Shown here: piece by piece, positions 15,976 through 25,569 of the stretch
How positions within the stretch are numbered: position 1 is the stretch's first letter
Layout of the letters: each line of letters starts with the position of its first letter
Assembly: GCA_050950345.1 (NCBI GenBank)
Contig: JBMNHK010000007.1
Coordinates: forward strand, 124,001 to 188,000
Source: Pelotomaculum_C sp050950345
GTDB taxonomy: Bacteria > Bacillota > Desulfotomaculia > Desulfotomaculales > Pelotomaculaceae
Direction: 5' to 3'
DNA: 64,000 nt
Translations under genes and position numbers: made by a program
Notes under the pieces: generated by a model
The model's input: only the letters and a program-made list of their open reading frames with translations
Database searches by the model: none
What the model was told of the DNA's origin: nothing

Positions 15976-17262
15976 TCAGGCATATAAATCGGTGGTAAGG
16001 ATGGTCTGGCTGCGCTTGCTGCCTACCCCTACCAGGGCTATAGGCACGCCGGCCACCTGGCTGATCCGTTCCAGGTACTGCCGCGCAGAAGCAGGAAGTT
16101 CCTCCAGCGATGTGGCTGAAGTAATATCCTCATGCCAACCATCAAACTCCTCGTACACCGGCACACATTCGATCAAAACCTTAAGGCTGGCCGGGAACTC
16201 CTTGAGCAGCTTGCCGCGATAGCTATAAGCGGTGCAGATTTTTACTTTATCCAGGCCGCTCAACACATCTAATTTGGTAACGGCCAGATAGGAAAGACCG
16301 TTAATGCGCGCAGCATAGCGGGCTACAACTGCATCAAACCAGCCGCACCGGCGGGGCCGGCCGGTAGTAGTGCCGAACTCGCCGCCCTTGGTTCTAATGT
16401 AATCTCCGGTTGCATCTTTAAGCTCCGTGACGAAAGGCCCTTCTCCAACCCTGGTAATATACGCCTTGGCCACGCCGATTACCTTGTCTATTTTAGTGGG
16501 GCCAATACCTGCCCCGAGACAAGCTCCGCCAGCGGTGGGATGTGAGGAAGTGACATAGGGGTAAGTACCATGATCGATATCCAGCAGGGTTCCTTGCGCC
16601 CCCTCAAAAAGCACTTTTTTACCCTCCTCTAAAGCTTCGTTAATAAGCAGGGAATCATCGGTCACATACCCGGCCAAAGCTTCAGCGTAACCACGGTATT
16701 CCTGCAGGATGCTTTCATAATCCAGCCCCTTGCCTCCATAAACCTTGGTCAACAGGTGATTTTTGGCCTTAATATTCCGCTCCAACAACGAGGCAAACAT
16801 CTCCGGCTCCAGCATATCGCTCATGCGGATACCGGTCCTGGCCGACTTATCCATATATGCAGGTCCAATGCCGCGCACAGTTGTGCCGATTTTATGGTCA
16901 CCCTTTTGCTCCTCTTCCGCCTGATCCTGCTGCCGGTGATAAGGAAAAATGACATGGGCGCGGTCGCTGATCCTCAAATTGTCCACACTGATGTCCCTTT
17001 GCTTAAGGTACTCCATTTCCTTGAGCAGTACGCCGGGATCGATTACTACACCGCTGCCGATGACGCAAATTTTTTCGGGGTAAAGTATTCCGGAAGGAAT
17101 CAGGTGTAGTTTAAATTCCCTCTCACCCACCACAACGGTGTGGCCGGCATTATTTCCTCCCTGATAGCGCACTACCAGGTCGGCCTTATCAGCCAGGAAA
17201 TCTGTCACCTTCCCTTTACCTTCATCGCCCCACTGGGCGCCCACCAGAACAACTGTAGACAA
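15976..17262 (-). CDS. purA: Adenylosuccinate synthetase
   Basis: Joins IMP and aspartate using GTP, the first step from IMP to AMP. 428 residues from TTG 17262, the family length. The N-terminal GTP-binding loop is VVLVGAQWGDEGKGKVTD, the IMP loop is NNAGHTVVVG, and the C-terminal guanine site reads TKLDVLSGLDKVKICTAY. The open frame extends 36 codons further upstream, but TTG 17262 has GGGGG at 9 nt and gives the normal N-terminus. It is 13 bp after the FAD dehydrogenase gene and so co-transcribed. Confidence 0.95.
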   Translation of the reverse strand: MSTVVLVGAQWGDEGKGKVTDFLADKADLVVRYQGGNNAGHTVVVGEREFKLHLIPSGILYPEKICVIGSGVVIDPGVLLKEMEYLKQRDISVDNLRISDRAHVIFPYHRQQDQAEEEQKGDHKIGTTVRGIGPAYMDKSARTGIRMSDMLEPEMFASLLERNIKAKNHLLTKVYGGKGLDYESILQEYRGYAEALAGYVTDDSLLINEALEEGKKVLFEGAQGTLLDIDHGTYPYVTSSHPTAGGACLGAGIGPTKIDKVIGVAKAYITRVGEGPFVTELKDATGDYIRTKGGEFGTTTGRPRRCGWFDAVVARYAARINGLSYLAVTKLDVLSGLDKVKICTAYSYRGKLLKEFPASLKVLIECVPVYEEFDGWHEDITSATSLEELPASARQYLERISQVAGVPIALVGVGSKRSQTILTTDLYA

Positions 17263-17275
17263 GGCATACAACCCC

Positions 17276-18664
17276 CTAAATTCTCTTGATAATTTCCCTG
17301 GCCACCAGGACGCCGGCTGCGGAAGCCTGGACCAACCCTCTGGTGACACCGGCCCCGTCACCCGCCGCAAACAGGTTTTTCACGCCCGTCTCCAGGGCGT
17401 CCGTCAAGGCCAGCCGGGAAGAATAAAATTTTACTTCAACTCCGTATAGCAGCGTGTACCTGGAATAAACCCCGGGAGCCAGTTCATTAAGCGCCTTTAA
17501 CATCTCCACTATACTCACCAGGTGACGGTAGGGCAATACCAGGCTTAAATCTCCCGGCGTGGCCTCAGCAAGAGTCGGAACAGTCAGGCACTTATCCAGA
17601 CGCTCCCTGGTACTGCGACGGCCTGAGAGCAAATCCCCCAGGCTTTGGACGATAACTCCACCACCTAGCAGGTTAGCCAGACTGGCAATATACCTGCCGT
17701 AAGTAATCGGCTCTTTAAAGGGCTCGGTAAATGTTTTGCTAACTAATACGGCAAAATTTGTGTTAACTGTTTTATTAAAAGCATGGCTGTGGCCATTAAC
17801 CGTCACCACTCCGTCAGTGTTTTCCAGCACTACTTCCCCGTTGGGGTTCATGCAGAAAGTACGCACCTTATCGTTGAAGGTCCTGGAGTAATAAACGATT
17901 TTTGCTTCGTAAAAAATATTGGTAAGCTTATCCATCACAGCTGCCGGCAACTCAACCCTTACCCCGATATCAACGGGATTAACAGTGGTTTCCAGACCCA
18001 GGCGATGAGCTTCAGCACTAAGCCATTCCGCACCCACCCGGCCGGGCGCCAGCACCACTTGCCTGGCCTTAAACACCTGCCCGTTATCGCAAGCTACACC
18101 CTGAACAACCCCGTCTTCCACAAGGACTTGTGCCACGCGGGTAGAGGTGGCTACTTCCACCCCCCGGGCGATGAGATGCTCATACATGCGCTGCAGAATG
18201 TCCTGATTGCGTCCGGTGCCCATATGCCTGATGCGCACCGGGATCAGCTTTAATTCCGCCTGGACAGCCTGCCGCTGAATTTCTTGGATAGCTTCTGTGT
18301 TTTCCAGCCCATAAATCTGTTCGGGCGCACCAAACTCCAGGTAAATCCGATCCACATAATCAATGAGTTCGGCCAAAGGCTGCTCCCCGATATACTCTTC
18401 CAGGCTGCCGCCGATTTCCGTGGACAGAGTGAGCTTGCCGTCGCTGAAGGCGCCGGCGCCACCCCAGCCGCATACGGTAGCGCAGGGAGCACAGTCACTG
18501 CAGGGCATGTTGCGTGCCCGGGAAACGCAAGTCCGCTTGTCTATGGCCAAACCTTTATCGATGATTAAAATACTTAATTTTTTCCCGGTTTGAACCAGTT
18601 CCAGTGCTGTAAAAACACCTGCCGGACCCGCGCCTACGATGACAACATCATATATCCTGCTCAA
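17276..18664 (-). CDS. Uncharacterised FAD-dependent dehydrogenase (COG2509 type)
   Basis: 462 residues from TTG 18664 (GAGGGGGG at 6-7 nt). N-terminal Rossmann FAD site VVIVGAGPAGVFTALEL, then a Cys-rich segment CVSRARNMPCSDCAPCATVC followed by GWGGAGAFSDGKL, which is diagnostic of this family; C-terminal FAD segment NLFAAGDGAGVTRGLVQASA. The physiological substrate is unknown; a metal or redox role for the cysteines is only a guess. It commonly lies next to purA/dnaB in Peptococcaceae, as here. Confidence 0.85.
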   Translation of the reverse strand: MSRIYDVVIVGAGPAGVFTALELVQTGKKLSILIIDKGLAIDKRTCVSRARNMPCSDCAPCATVCGWGGAGAFSDGKLTLSTEIGGSLEEYIGEQPLAELIDYVDRIYLEFGAPEQIYGLENTEAIQEIQRQAVQAELKLIPVRIRHMGTGRNQDILQRMYEHLIARGVEVATSTRVAQVLVEDGVVQGVACDNGQVFKARQVVLAPGRVGAEWLSAEAHRLGLETTVNPVDIGVRVELPAAVMDKLTNIFYEAKIVYYSRTFNDKVRTFCMNPNGEVVLENTDGVVTVNGHSHAFNKTVNTNFAVLVSKTFTEPFKEPITYGRYIASLANLLGGGVIVQSLGDLLSGRRSTRERLDKCLTVPTLAEATPGDLSLVLPYRHLVSIVEMLKALNELAPGVYSRYTLLYGVEVKFYSSRLALTDALETGVKNLFAAGDGAGVTRGLVQASAAGVLVAREIIKRI

Positions 18665-18830
18665 AACATTCCCCCCCTCTTTCGGGTTAGGTAGGAAGCT
18701 TTCCGATATATTTCCCAGCCAATAGAAAAATAACCCAAACAACAAACCTTGAACCAGTTGCTATTTGAGCGCTATTGTGATCACCGGGATGTATTTGTCA
18801 TGTTCAAGGCACCCTATAAACAACAAAAGC

Positions 18831-18859
18831 ATCTTAACAAACTGAACATATATTGTCAA
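18831..18859 (-). promoter_or_regulatory. Promoter of the FAD dehydrogenase-purA operon
   Basis: On the minus strand TTGACA, a 17-bp spacer, TAAGAT. The -35 lies in a tandem 10-bp repeat (TATTGTCAAG twice, forward 18851-18870), giving two TTGACA copies. Confidence 0.6.
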
Positions 18860-18935
18860 GTATTGTCAAGATGTAAGAATCCGGCAGTCATCAGCAGCCG
18901 GGTTGCTCAAAAGATGCCTACCCTTTTTATGAGTC

Positions 18936-20267
18936 TCAAGTGACTTCCTCATTTCTAATTATCGAGACAAATTTGGTGTATTCCTTTAAGAATACCAATT
19001 CAACACTGCCCACGGGACCATTGCGGTTTTTGGAAACAATTATCTCCGCAATCCCCTTTTTTTCCGATTCAGGGTCATAGTATTCCTCCCTGTAGATAAA
19101 CATGACTAAGTCGGCGTCTTGCTCTAAGGAGCCCGATTCGCGCAGGTCGGACATCACCGGCCTTTTATTAGGGCGCTGTTCCACGGAACGGCTGAGCTGA
19201 GCTAAGGCCAGAACGGGGATCCGCAGCTCTTTGGCCAGGCCTTTAAGGGAGCGTGAGATCTCAGAGATTTCCTGTTGGCGGTTTTCAGAACGGCGGCTAC
19301 CCTGCAACATCTGGAGATAATCGATGACAATTAGCCCCAGGCCCTTCTCTTTCCTCAGCTGCCTGGCTTTGGCGCGCAGTTGGCGGATGCTGATGCCCGG
19401 TGTGTCATCTATATAAATAGGCGCTTTGGCCAGCTTGTTGGCTGTTTCGTGCAGTTTCAGCCAGTCATCCTCATCCAGGGTGCCGTTGCGCAGCCGTTGC
19501 TGGTCTACACTGGCCTCGGCGCAGAGGATACGCTGCACCAGCTGCTCCTTGGACATTTCCAGGCTAAACACGCCCACGGGAATATTATTCTTCATGGCCG
19601 CGTTATAGCCAATACATAGCCCCAGGCTGGTTTTGCCCATACTCGGCCGACCCGCCAAAATAATAAAGTCACCGGGCTGAAAACCGCAACAGATCCGGTC
19701 CAGGTCGGCAAATGAAGACGGCACACCCGTGATTACGCCACGGTTGTTATAAAGGAACTCCAGGTGCGGAAAGATTTGCAGGAATATTTCCTTAATCGCA
19801 TAGAAAGACTGGTGGGTTCGCCGGTTGCCCAACTCCAGAATCATCTGCTCAGCCTCAGCAAGCAGTTTATCCGGCTCTTCGTTCTCTTCGTACCCCATAC
19901 CGGCAATCCGTGTTGAAACGCTGATCAAGGTGCGCAGCAGGGATTTTTCTTCCACTATGCGCGCGTAATACTCCACATTAGCAGCGGTTGGCACCATCTC
20001 AGCCAGAGTAGCAATGTATGCTACGCCGCCTACTTTGTCCAGCTCGTCTTGCTGCTTTAGTTGATCACTCAGCGTGATCAAATCCACTGGGCTGCCGCTT
20101 TCATTCAGCATAAGCATGGTTTCGTAGATAATGCGGTGGCTATCCCGGTAAAAATCGCCGGGCTGCAAGAGTCTCATGACTTTATAAATTGCCTCGCGAT
20201 CAATCAGGATCGCTCCCAGCACAGATTGTTCCGCATCTATATTCTGAGGAGGAATTTTTTCTAACAA
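18936..20267 (-). CDS. dnaB: Replicative DNA helicase
   Basis: Hexameric 5'-3' helicase of the replication fork (DnaC in Bacillus naming). 443 residues: N-terminal DnaB domain (~1-105, PPQNIDAEQSVLGAIL), linker, RecA-like domain (~170-435) with Walker A LAGRPSMGKTSLGL and Walker B LIVIDYLQML, and the arginine-rich RDLRESGSLEQDAD-like segment (SDLRESGSLEQDADLVMFIY). Position after rplI and before purA is the classical Firmicute arrangement. Confidence 0.97.
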   Translation of the reverse strand: MLEKIPPQNIDAEQSVLGAILIDREAIYKVMRLLQPGDFYRDSHRIIYETMLMLNESGSPVDLITLSDQLKQQDELDKVGGVAYIATLAEMVPTAANVEYYARIVEEKSLLRTLISVSTRIAGMGYEENEEPDKLLAEAEQMILELGNRRTHQSFYAIKEIFLQIFPHLEFLYNNRGVITGVPSSFADLDRICCGFQPGDFIILAGRPSMGKTSLGLCIGYNAAMKNNIPVGVFSLEMSKEQLVQRILCAEASVDQQRLRNGTLDEDDWLKLHETANKLAKAPIYIDDTPGISIRQLRAKARQLRKEKGLGLIVIDYLQMLQGSRRSENRQQEISEISRSLKGLAKELRIPVLALAQLSRSVEQRPNKRPVMSDLRESGSLEQDADLVMFIYREEYYDPESEKKGIAEIIVSKNRNGPVGSVELVFLKEYTKFVSIIRNEEVT

Positions 20268-20301
20268 AACAATCTCCCTTACTCCATCAGGCGCCAGTCA
20301 A

Positions 20302-22242
20302 CTAGCTGACCAGTTCTGCTACATCCGCAGGTGAAAATACGCACCTGATGATGTCCTCTACTGAACTGACAGGCACTATTTTGACGCCTTTTAGCCCGGC
20401 AGGCACATCATTAATGTTCTCGGAGGGCAACAGGATAGTTTTTAGCCCTGCCTGCCTGGCTCCATATATTTTTTCACAAATGCCTCCAACCGCCCGAACT
20501 TTGCCTTGAATCGAGAGTTCTCCTGTAACAGCCAGCCACTGTGGTATCGGCCGTCCCTGAATAGCGCTTAAAACAGCAAGGAAAATGGCCACTCCAGCGG
20601 AAGGACCGTCGATCCTGCCACCGCCCACCACATTGACGTGCACATCGTAATTACTCAGATCCTCACCGGTCAACTTGCGAATTACCGAGGCAGCATTGAA
20701 TACTGAGTCCTTGGCCATGCTGCCTGCAGTATCGTTAAAGCGGATAGTGCCCTGGCCTTGACTCCTGGCCGGGAAAGCTACTGCTTCAAGTTCTATAACA
20801 GAGCCCAGGTAACCTAATACCCCCAACCCGAAAACTTTCCCTACTTCCCGTTTGTTGGAGACACGGCAGTTGACATAAGGGCTCAAACGGCTAACCTGGG
20901 CTACTGCCAGGATATCATCCATGGTTATCACCGGCGGCGTGTTCAGGTCTTTAGCCCGGTAGCAGGCCATGCCGTAAGCATCAGACAGAATATTAATGGC
21001 TTTACGCCCTTCTATGGTGTATTCGCTGATAACCTCCGCAATCCTGTTATCCAGATCCACCCCCAGCTTGCCGGCTGCTTGTTTCAGGATAGCCTGGATG
21101 TCCCTGGGGGTTAACGGTTCAAAGAATATTTCAGCGCAACGGGAACGGATGGCCGGGTTGATATCTTCCGGGTCACGGGTAGTCGCCCCGATTAAAACAA
21201 AATCAGCCGGCGCCCCCTCATCAAAAATCTTTTTAATATATTGCGGCACATTGGGTTCATGGGGATCGTAATAGGAGGATTCAAAAAAGACCCGCTTGTC
21301 CTCCAGGACCTTTAACAGCTTATTTTGCAGTAAGGGATCCATTTCGCCAATTTCGTCAATAAACAAAATCCCGCCGTGGGCATCGGATACCAGTCCCAGT
21401 TTGGGTTCGGGCACACTCGTATCAGCCAGATCCTTTTTCGCTCCCTGGTAGATGGGGTCATGCACGGAGCCCAGCAGCGGGTTGGTTGTCTCCCGGGGAT
21501 CCCAGCGCAGGGTGGCGCCGTTAGCCTCCACAAAGGGCGCGTCCTCAGCAAAAGGGGTTCCCCTGGCGGTCTTCGCTACTTCCAGGGCCAGCCTGGCAGC
21601 GGTTGTCTTGCCCACACCCGGCGGGCCATAAAGAATAATATGCTGCGGGTAGGGAGAGGCCAGTTTAGCCAGCAAGGCATTAATGGCCCTTGACTGCCCC
21701 ACAATTTCTTCAAAGGAAGCCGGTCGCAGGAATTCCATGGCGGAGGTGGTGAGTTTCTTTTCCTCCATCTTCTCCAGTACAGCCAATTTTTTTAAGGTCA
21801 GGGCGTTTTCCGGACCCGAGGTGTCTTTAAGCACCTGCATTTTAATTTCCTGGACGTATTCCTCATGGCGCTTTTGCAGCATCTCGTTGATTTTCTTTTC
21901 CAGTTGGTCTTCGACCTTGCGCCTGGCTATATGATCAGCAATTTCATTTTCAATTTCTTCCAAAATGCCCGGAATAGCATCTTGCTCCGGGATGGTATCA
22001 ACAGTTGGATCCTCGAAAACCAGCTTTTGGAGAGCAAGCACCCTCTCTTCCAGCCTTTCTGAACGCATTAACTGCAGTGTATCCAGTTTGCCGGCCTTGA
22101 GGACCAGCTTATCGGCGCCGTACAGATCCGTTAAGAGATCAAACATCGCAGCAACCTGCCGTTCGATTTGGTCGTTAATATCAGAGGGAACCGGGATCTC
22201 TTTTTTATTTTTGCTCTTAAACTTTCCGAGGAAAACTTTCAT
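20302..22242 (-). CDS. ATP-dependent Lon-family protease, spore LonB/LonC type
   Basis: 646 residues. Residues ~1-150 form a helical N-terminal region without membrane segments; ~165-440 is an AAA+ domain with Walker A LYGPPGVGKTTAARLAL and Walker B GGILFIDEIGEMD; ~480-640 is the Lon proteolytic domain with catalytic Ser in DGPSAGVAIFLAVLS and Lys in VGGICEKIYGARQAG. Bacillus LonB is ~550 residues and begins with a membrane segment; this longer, soluble form fits the LonC family restricted to spore-formers. Likely a sporulation-stage protease, inferred from the family. It lies between rplI and dnaB. Confidence 0.87.
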   Translation of the reverse strand: MKVFLGKFKSKNKKEIPVPSDINDQIERQVAAMFDLLTDLYGADKLVLKAGKLDTLQLMRSERLEERVLALQKLVFEDPTVDTIPEQDAIPGILEEIENEIADHIARRKVEDQLEKKINEMLQKRHEEYVQEIKMQVLKDTSGPENALTLKKLAVLEKMEEKKLTTSAMEFLRPASFEEIVGQSRAINALLAKLASPYPQHIILYGPPGVGKTTAARLALEVAKTARGTPFAEDAPFVEANGATLRWDPRETTNPLLGSVHDPIYQGAKKDLADTSVPEPKLGLVSDAHGGILFIDEIGEMDPLLQNKLLKVLEDKRVFFESSYYDPHEPNVPQYIKKIFDEGAPADFVLIGATTRDPEDINPAIRSRCAEIFFEPLTPRDIQAILKQAAGKLGVDLDNRIAEVISEYTIEGRKAINILSDAYGMACYRAKDLNTPPVITMDDILAVAQVSRLSPYVNCRVSNKREVGKVFGLGVLGYLGSVIELEAVAFPARSQGQGTIRFNDTAGSMAKDSVFNAASVIRKLTGEDLSNYDVHVNVVGGGRIDGPSAGVAIFLAVLSAIQGRPIPQWLAVTGELSIQGKVRAVGGICEKIYGARQAGLKTILLPSENINDVPAGLKGVKIVPVSSVEDIIRCVFSPADVAELVS

Positions 22243-22329
22243 CTTATGCTCCTTTTATGCTCCTTAACATAGAATATAAAGTTAAAAAACCGGAGAGCAG
22301 CGTATCTGCAAAGAAGAGCAGCTTTCTGA

Positions 22330-22782
22330 TCAAGCCTGCTCCTCAACCACCCGTACTTTAATTTCAGCATGAACATCAGGGTGCAGTTTCGCCACAGCAA
22401 TATAATCGCCCAGCTGCTTGACAGGCTCCTTCAAAATAACTTTCTTTTTATCCAACCTGATCTGATGCTGCGTGAGCATGGCATCGCAAATATCCTTGTT
22501 GTTGACGGAACCGAAAAGCCTGCCCCCTTCCCCTGCTTTGGTCTGCACCACAACTGTTAGCTTTGCCAGTTCGGCAGCCAGTTCCTGGGCCTCCTGTTTT
22601 AGCTTTGCCTCTTTGATCAGATTGGCTTGCTGCCGTTCGGCCAGCTCCTTCATCTTTCCCTCGGAAGCTTCAATGGCCAAATTGCGAGGGAAGAGGTAGT
22701 TGCGGGCATATCCTTCCGCAACATTGAGGACGTCTCCCCTTTTGCCCTTACCGGGTACATCTTTAATCAGTATTACTTTCAT
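22330..22782 (-). CDS. rplI: 50S ribosomal protein L9
   Basis: 150 residues with the L9 signature MKVILIKDVPGKGKRGDVLNV and GYARNYLFPRNLA in the N-terminal rRNA-binding domain, a long connecting helix (~40-75), and a C-terminal domain. Start ATG 22782 follows GGGAGG. Part of the rpsF-ssb-rpsR...rplI-dnaB cluster. Confidence 0.97.
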   Translation of the reverse strand: MKVILIKDVPGKGKRGDVLNVAEGYARNYLFPRNLAIEASEGKMKELAERQQANLIKEAKLKQEAQELAAELAKLTVVVQTKAGEGGRLFGSVNNKDICDAMLTQHQIRLDKKKVILKEPVKQLGDYIAVAKLHPDVHAEIKVRVVEEQA

Positions 22783-22847
22783 AATCCATTACCTCCCGGA
22801 AAAGATAGTCTAAACTTTTAAGCCCTATTAAATGTGAGGCCAAATGC

Positions 22848-23810
22848 CTATCCGTCAGCTTCAGGCAAGTTACGCAGGTCTGTAAGCGGATCCACAATCC
22901 CGCATAATAAAAGGACGGTAATACTAAAGGGTAGGTAAATTAACCCCAGAATCAACAGCGCTGCCTTAAAAACACCTGGGATTTTAATCCTGCGCGCAAT
23001 ATAGATAACAACTGAAAGCCCCAATACCAGATAAACATAAAAGAAGACGAAGAGAATATTCTTGCCTATTTTTTCCACCAGGGGTTGCGCTGAGTAGTCG
23101 CCTGCCAGGGTCAGTCCCAATCCCAGGATCAGGCTCCACACGATATACCAGGGACAGCGCACCTCACTGAAGGGCGGTAACGGCGATAAACTGTACCGCA
23201 TCCTCCCGAGCATGGCCCTGGACATAAAATAAGCCAGACCGGCAAAGAAAGCTCCTTCGATGATATACTGTCCGGGGAGGAATATTTCATAAAAATTCAT
23301 CACTTTTTCATACAAGCCGGACTGCATTTCCTGGGACATATTATTAAAAGCCCCTGCATTGCTATAGGCAGTCAATATTTGCTCCAGCATTATGCGGCTA
23401 TCTTGATCTATGATGAATAATTTAATACCCTTAACAACATCCAGCAACCAGGCAGAAAGAAGCGTAAGCAGCGCAGAAAGGCCCAGCCCGGCGGCAAGAG
23501 TCACCAGGGGAGCAACCCGGTTTTTATATAGCAGGCCAAACAAAATACCCAATAACCCTAAGGGCAAAAACAACAGCAATGCCGGTGTATAACCGGGAGC
23601 AAAATAAAATAAACAGGCGCCGGCCACCACAAGGCTTAAGGCAGCATAACGGGTGTCCAGCCTTAAAACCAGAAGCACAAAGGGCAAAGGCAACAGCACT
23701 TTGGCCAATAGCTCAAAAAACGGCACATAAAAAAGCGCCAGAAACAAGACAATAGTAATTGATGTAAAAAAAGCCCACTCAGGTAGGGCTCCGATCTTAT
23801 GGGTCTGCAA
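22848..23810 (-). CDS. YybS family membrane protein (DUF2232)
   Basis: 320 residues with about eight hydrophobic segments spread over the whole length. The length, composition and position between rpsR and rplI match YybS/DUF2232 of Firmicutes. The gene often follows with gdpP (c-di-AMP phosphodiesterase), which is absent here. Start TTG 23810 has GAGGTGAG upstream; the preceding MazG-like gene stops 5 bp earlier. Function unknown; a substrate-binding S component of an ECF-type transporter has been suggested for some DUF2232 relatives, and I cannot test that here. Confidence 0.8.
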   Translation of the reverse strand: MQTHKIGALPEWAFFTSITIVLFLALFYVPFFELLAKVLLPLPFVLLVLRLDTRYAALSLVVAGACLFYFAPGYTPALLLFLPLGLLGILFGLLYKNRVAPLVTLAAGLGLSALLTLLSAWLLDVVKGIKLFIIDQDSRIMLEQILTAYSNAGAFNNMSQEMQSGLYEKVMNFYEIFLPGQYIIEGAFFAGLAYFMSRAMLGRMRYSLSPLPPFSEVRCPWYIVWSLILGLGLTLAGDYSAQPLVEKIGKNILFVFFYVYLVLGLSVVIYIARRIKIPGVFKAALLILGLIYLPFSITVLLLCGIVDPLTDLRNLPEADG

Positions 23811-23814
23811 GGGC

Positions 23815-24132
23815 TCACCTCTTTTTTTCGGTCAGGTAATTTAACAGACCGGAGAGGTCACCATACCATGTCTCTACCTCATGTTCCTCCTGGATGCCTT
23901 TACGCAATTTAGCCTCCACCTTAAGATCCAGGCGGGTAAAATTAATGCCCAGCCGCCGGCCAAGCACATAACAGGTGATCTGTAAACTGGCAAGGGCGTC
24001 CAGGATAAAATCCTCGTTACCGCGCAGCATACCCTTAAACAGCGCAGCCACGGAGTTAAGTAAGTCAGCCTTCAACCAATCGATTATTTTGATGTTTTTG
24101 GCAATACCGCTTTCCTGACTGCCGGAAAACAT
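23815..24132 (-). CDS. MazG-like family protein
   Basis: 105 residues resembling the small MazG-like proteins of spore-formers: helical, with DLLNSVAALFKGMLRG and LASLQITCYVLGRRLGI. The paired EExxE/D metal motif of active all-alpha NTP pyrophosphatases is not evident, so catalytic activity is doubtful. Start ATG 24132 follows GGAGG. Translationally close-packed with yybS. Confidence 0.7.
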   Translation of the reverse strand: MFSGSQESGIAKNIKIIDWLKADLLNSVAALFKGMLRGNEDFILDALASLQITCYVLGRRLGINFTRLDLKVEAKLRKGIQEEHEVETWYGDLSGLLNYLTEKKR

Positions 24133-24283
24133 GGCCAGCCTCCTTCGGTAAACTTGACCTCCACTTACTCTGCTTATTCTGCGGAGGCATTTTCTTTTCC
24201 TGCCCCGGGGCGACGGATTTACCTGTTATTTGTTACCCGAAATGTATGGGATAGAGAACTGGTATACATTTTGCTAATTTAAA

Positions 24284-24304
24284 GGGGAGGCTTTGCGCCT
24301 CCCC
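24284..24304 (-). terminator. Hairpin after rpsR
   Basis: GGGGAGGC/GCCTCCCC, 8 bp, then TTTAAATT on the minus strand. A strong stem but short T run, so probably a partial terminator inside the cluster. Confidence 0.6.
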
Positions 24305-24312
24305 GATAGTAC

Positions 24313-24555
24313 TTATTCCGCTGTAAATGGCAGGAGCGCTATATTGCGAGCCCTCTTTACCGCTGTGGTCAACATGCGCTGATGACCGGCACAGTTGCCG
24401 GAAATACGGCGCGGCAGGATTTTACCCCGCTCGGTAATGTATTTCTTAAGGCGTGGTATGTCCTTATAATCAATGGACTCCATTTTATCCACACAAAAGC
24501 TGCAAATACGCTTCTTGCCACGACGGCCTCTTTCACGTTTCACGGTATTGCGCAC
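24313..24555 (-). CDS. rpsR: 30S ribosomal protein S18
   Basis: 80 residues with the S18 core YKDIPRLKKYITERGKILPRR and the C-terminal RARNIALLPFT. It keeps a CSFC pair near residues 18-21 plus a later cysteine (GNCAGHQ), a zinc-binding form of S18. Follows ssb by 38 bp. Confidence 0.97.
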   Translation of the reverse strand: MRNTVKRERGRRGKKRICSFCVDKMESIDYKDIPRLKKYITERGKILPRRISGNCAGHQRMLTTAVKRARNIALLPFTAE

Positions 24556-24593
24556 CTCCTCATCCGGCCCTGCTACCCATGACCGGCCAATTA

Positions 24594-25022
24594 TTAAAAG
24601 GGTATATCTTCTTCACTAAAGCTGATTTCGCTGCCCATACCTATACCATCATTGGAATAGCCGGCTGCTTCTGGGTTATAAGCGGGCCCGCCTTCCCTGG
24701 CCCGATCGAGAAACTGCACGCTCTCGGCAACCACCTCCGCTGCTTTGCGGCGGATGCCCTGACTATCATCATAAGAACGCACCTGCAATCGGCCTTCCAC
24801 CGCCACCAGCCGCCCTTTGCCAATATATCTGGCACAGTTTTCAGCCTGTGTCCGCCAGACCACAATATCGATGAAATCAGTTTCTTTTTCCCGAGCCTTA
24901 GCCGGACGACGGTCAACGGCCAGCGTAAACTTAGCCACAGCCACGCCGTTAGGCGTATAACGAAGTTCCGGGTCTCTGGTAAGCCGCCCAATTAAGATGA
25001 TCCGGTTTAACAATTCTCTCAC
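24594..25022 (-). CDS. ssb: Single-stranded DNA-binding protein
   Basis: 142 residues, start GTG 25022. OB fold in the first ~105 residues (LNRIILIGRLTRDPELRYTPNG, FIDIVVWR, GRLVAVEGRLQVRSY), a Gly/Asn-rich linker, and the acidic C-terminal tip EEDIPF that recruits partner proteins. Between rpsF and rpsR as in Bacillus. Confidence 0.97.
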   Translation of the reverse strand: MRELLNRIILIGRLTRDPELRYTPNGVAVAKFTLAVDRRPAKAREKETDFIDIVVWRTQAENCARYIGKGRLVAVEGRLQVRSYDDSQGIRRKAAEVVAESVQFLDRAREGGPAYNPEAAGYSNDGIGMGSEISFSEEDIPF

Positions 25023-25079
25023 CGCCTTAGTATTTTATAACAGCGGTCAGCAATTAGCCTGGCTATTACCCGTAAGCTA

Positions 25080-25367
25080 TTACTCATCCTCGCGAACAAT
25101 GATATGCCGCAGAACAGTATCCGTAATCCTGAAAACGCGGTCAAGTTCTTGCGCCACTTTAGGTTCAGCATTCATCTGGATCAGGGTGTAATAACCTTCT
25201 CTGAAGTCCTTCACCTCATAAGCCAGCCTGCGCTTACCCCATTTGTCGAGTTTTGTGATCTCTCCACCGTGGCTTTCAATTAAAGACGTGAACTTATCAA
25301 TAACTGCCGCGTTATTTTCCTCGTCCAGATCCGGACGAAGCACAAAGACTACCTCATATTTGCGCAA
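25080..25367 (-). CDS. rpsF: 30S ribosomal protein S6
   Basis: 95 residues from TTG 25367, which gives the typical (M)RKYEVVFVLRPD start; GGAGGAGG lies 8 nt upstream. The open frame upstream (to 25481) is unlikely to be translated. Ends REDE. First gene of the rpsF-ssb-rpsR cluster. Confidence 0.96.
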   Translation of the reverse strand: MRKYEVVFVLRPDLDEENNAAVIDKFTSLIESHGGEITKLDKWGKRRLAYEVKDFREGYYTLIQMNAEPKVAQELDRVFRITDTVLRHIIVREDE

Positions 25368-25569
25368 ACCATTCACCTCCTCCCCTTGGACTAGCGGCCC
25401 TGCCAAACCGGCAGAGCAGGGCGGAACGCCAAATATTGAATATAACCCATAGATTATAGCACAAGGTCTAATTGTTGACAATATGGAAAAGCAAATTTAT
25501 TCAATAGCTCAAATATAAACACAGCTTTTGGACACAATAATACCGCTACATACATTAGGAGGTGCCAAG

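Noticed and set aside
24453..24995. 180-residue plus-strand ORF
   Set aside because: Antisense to ssb, which is certain; no ribosome site or family.
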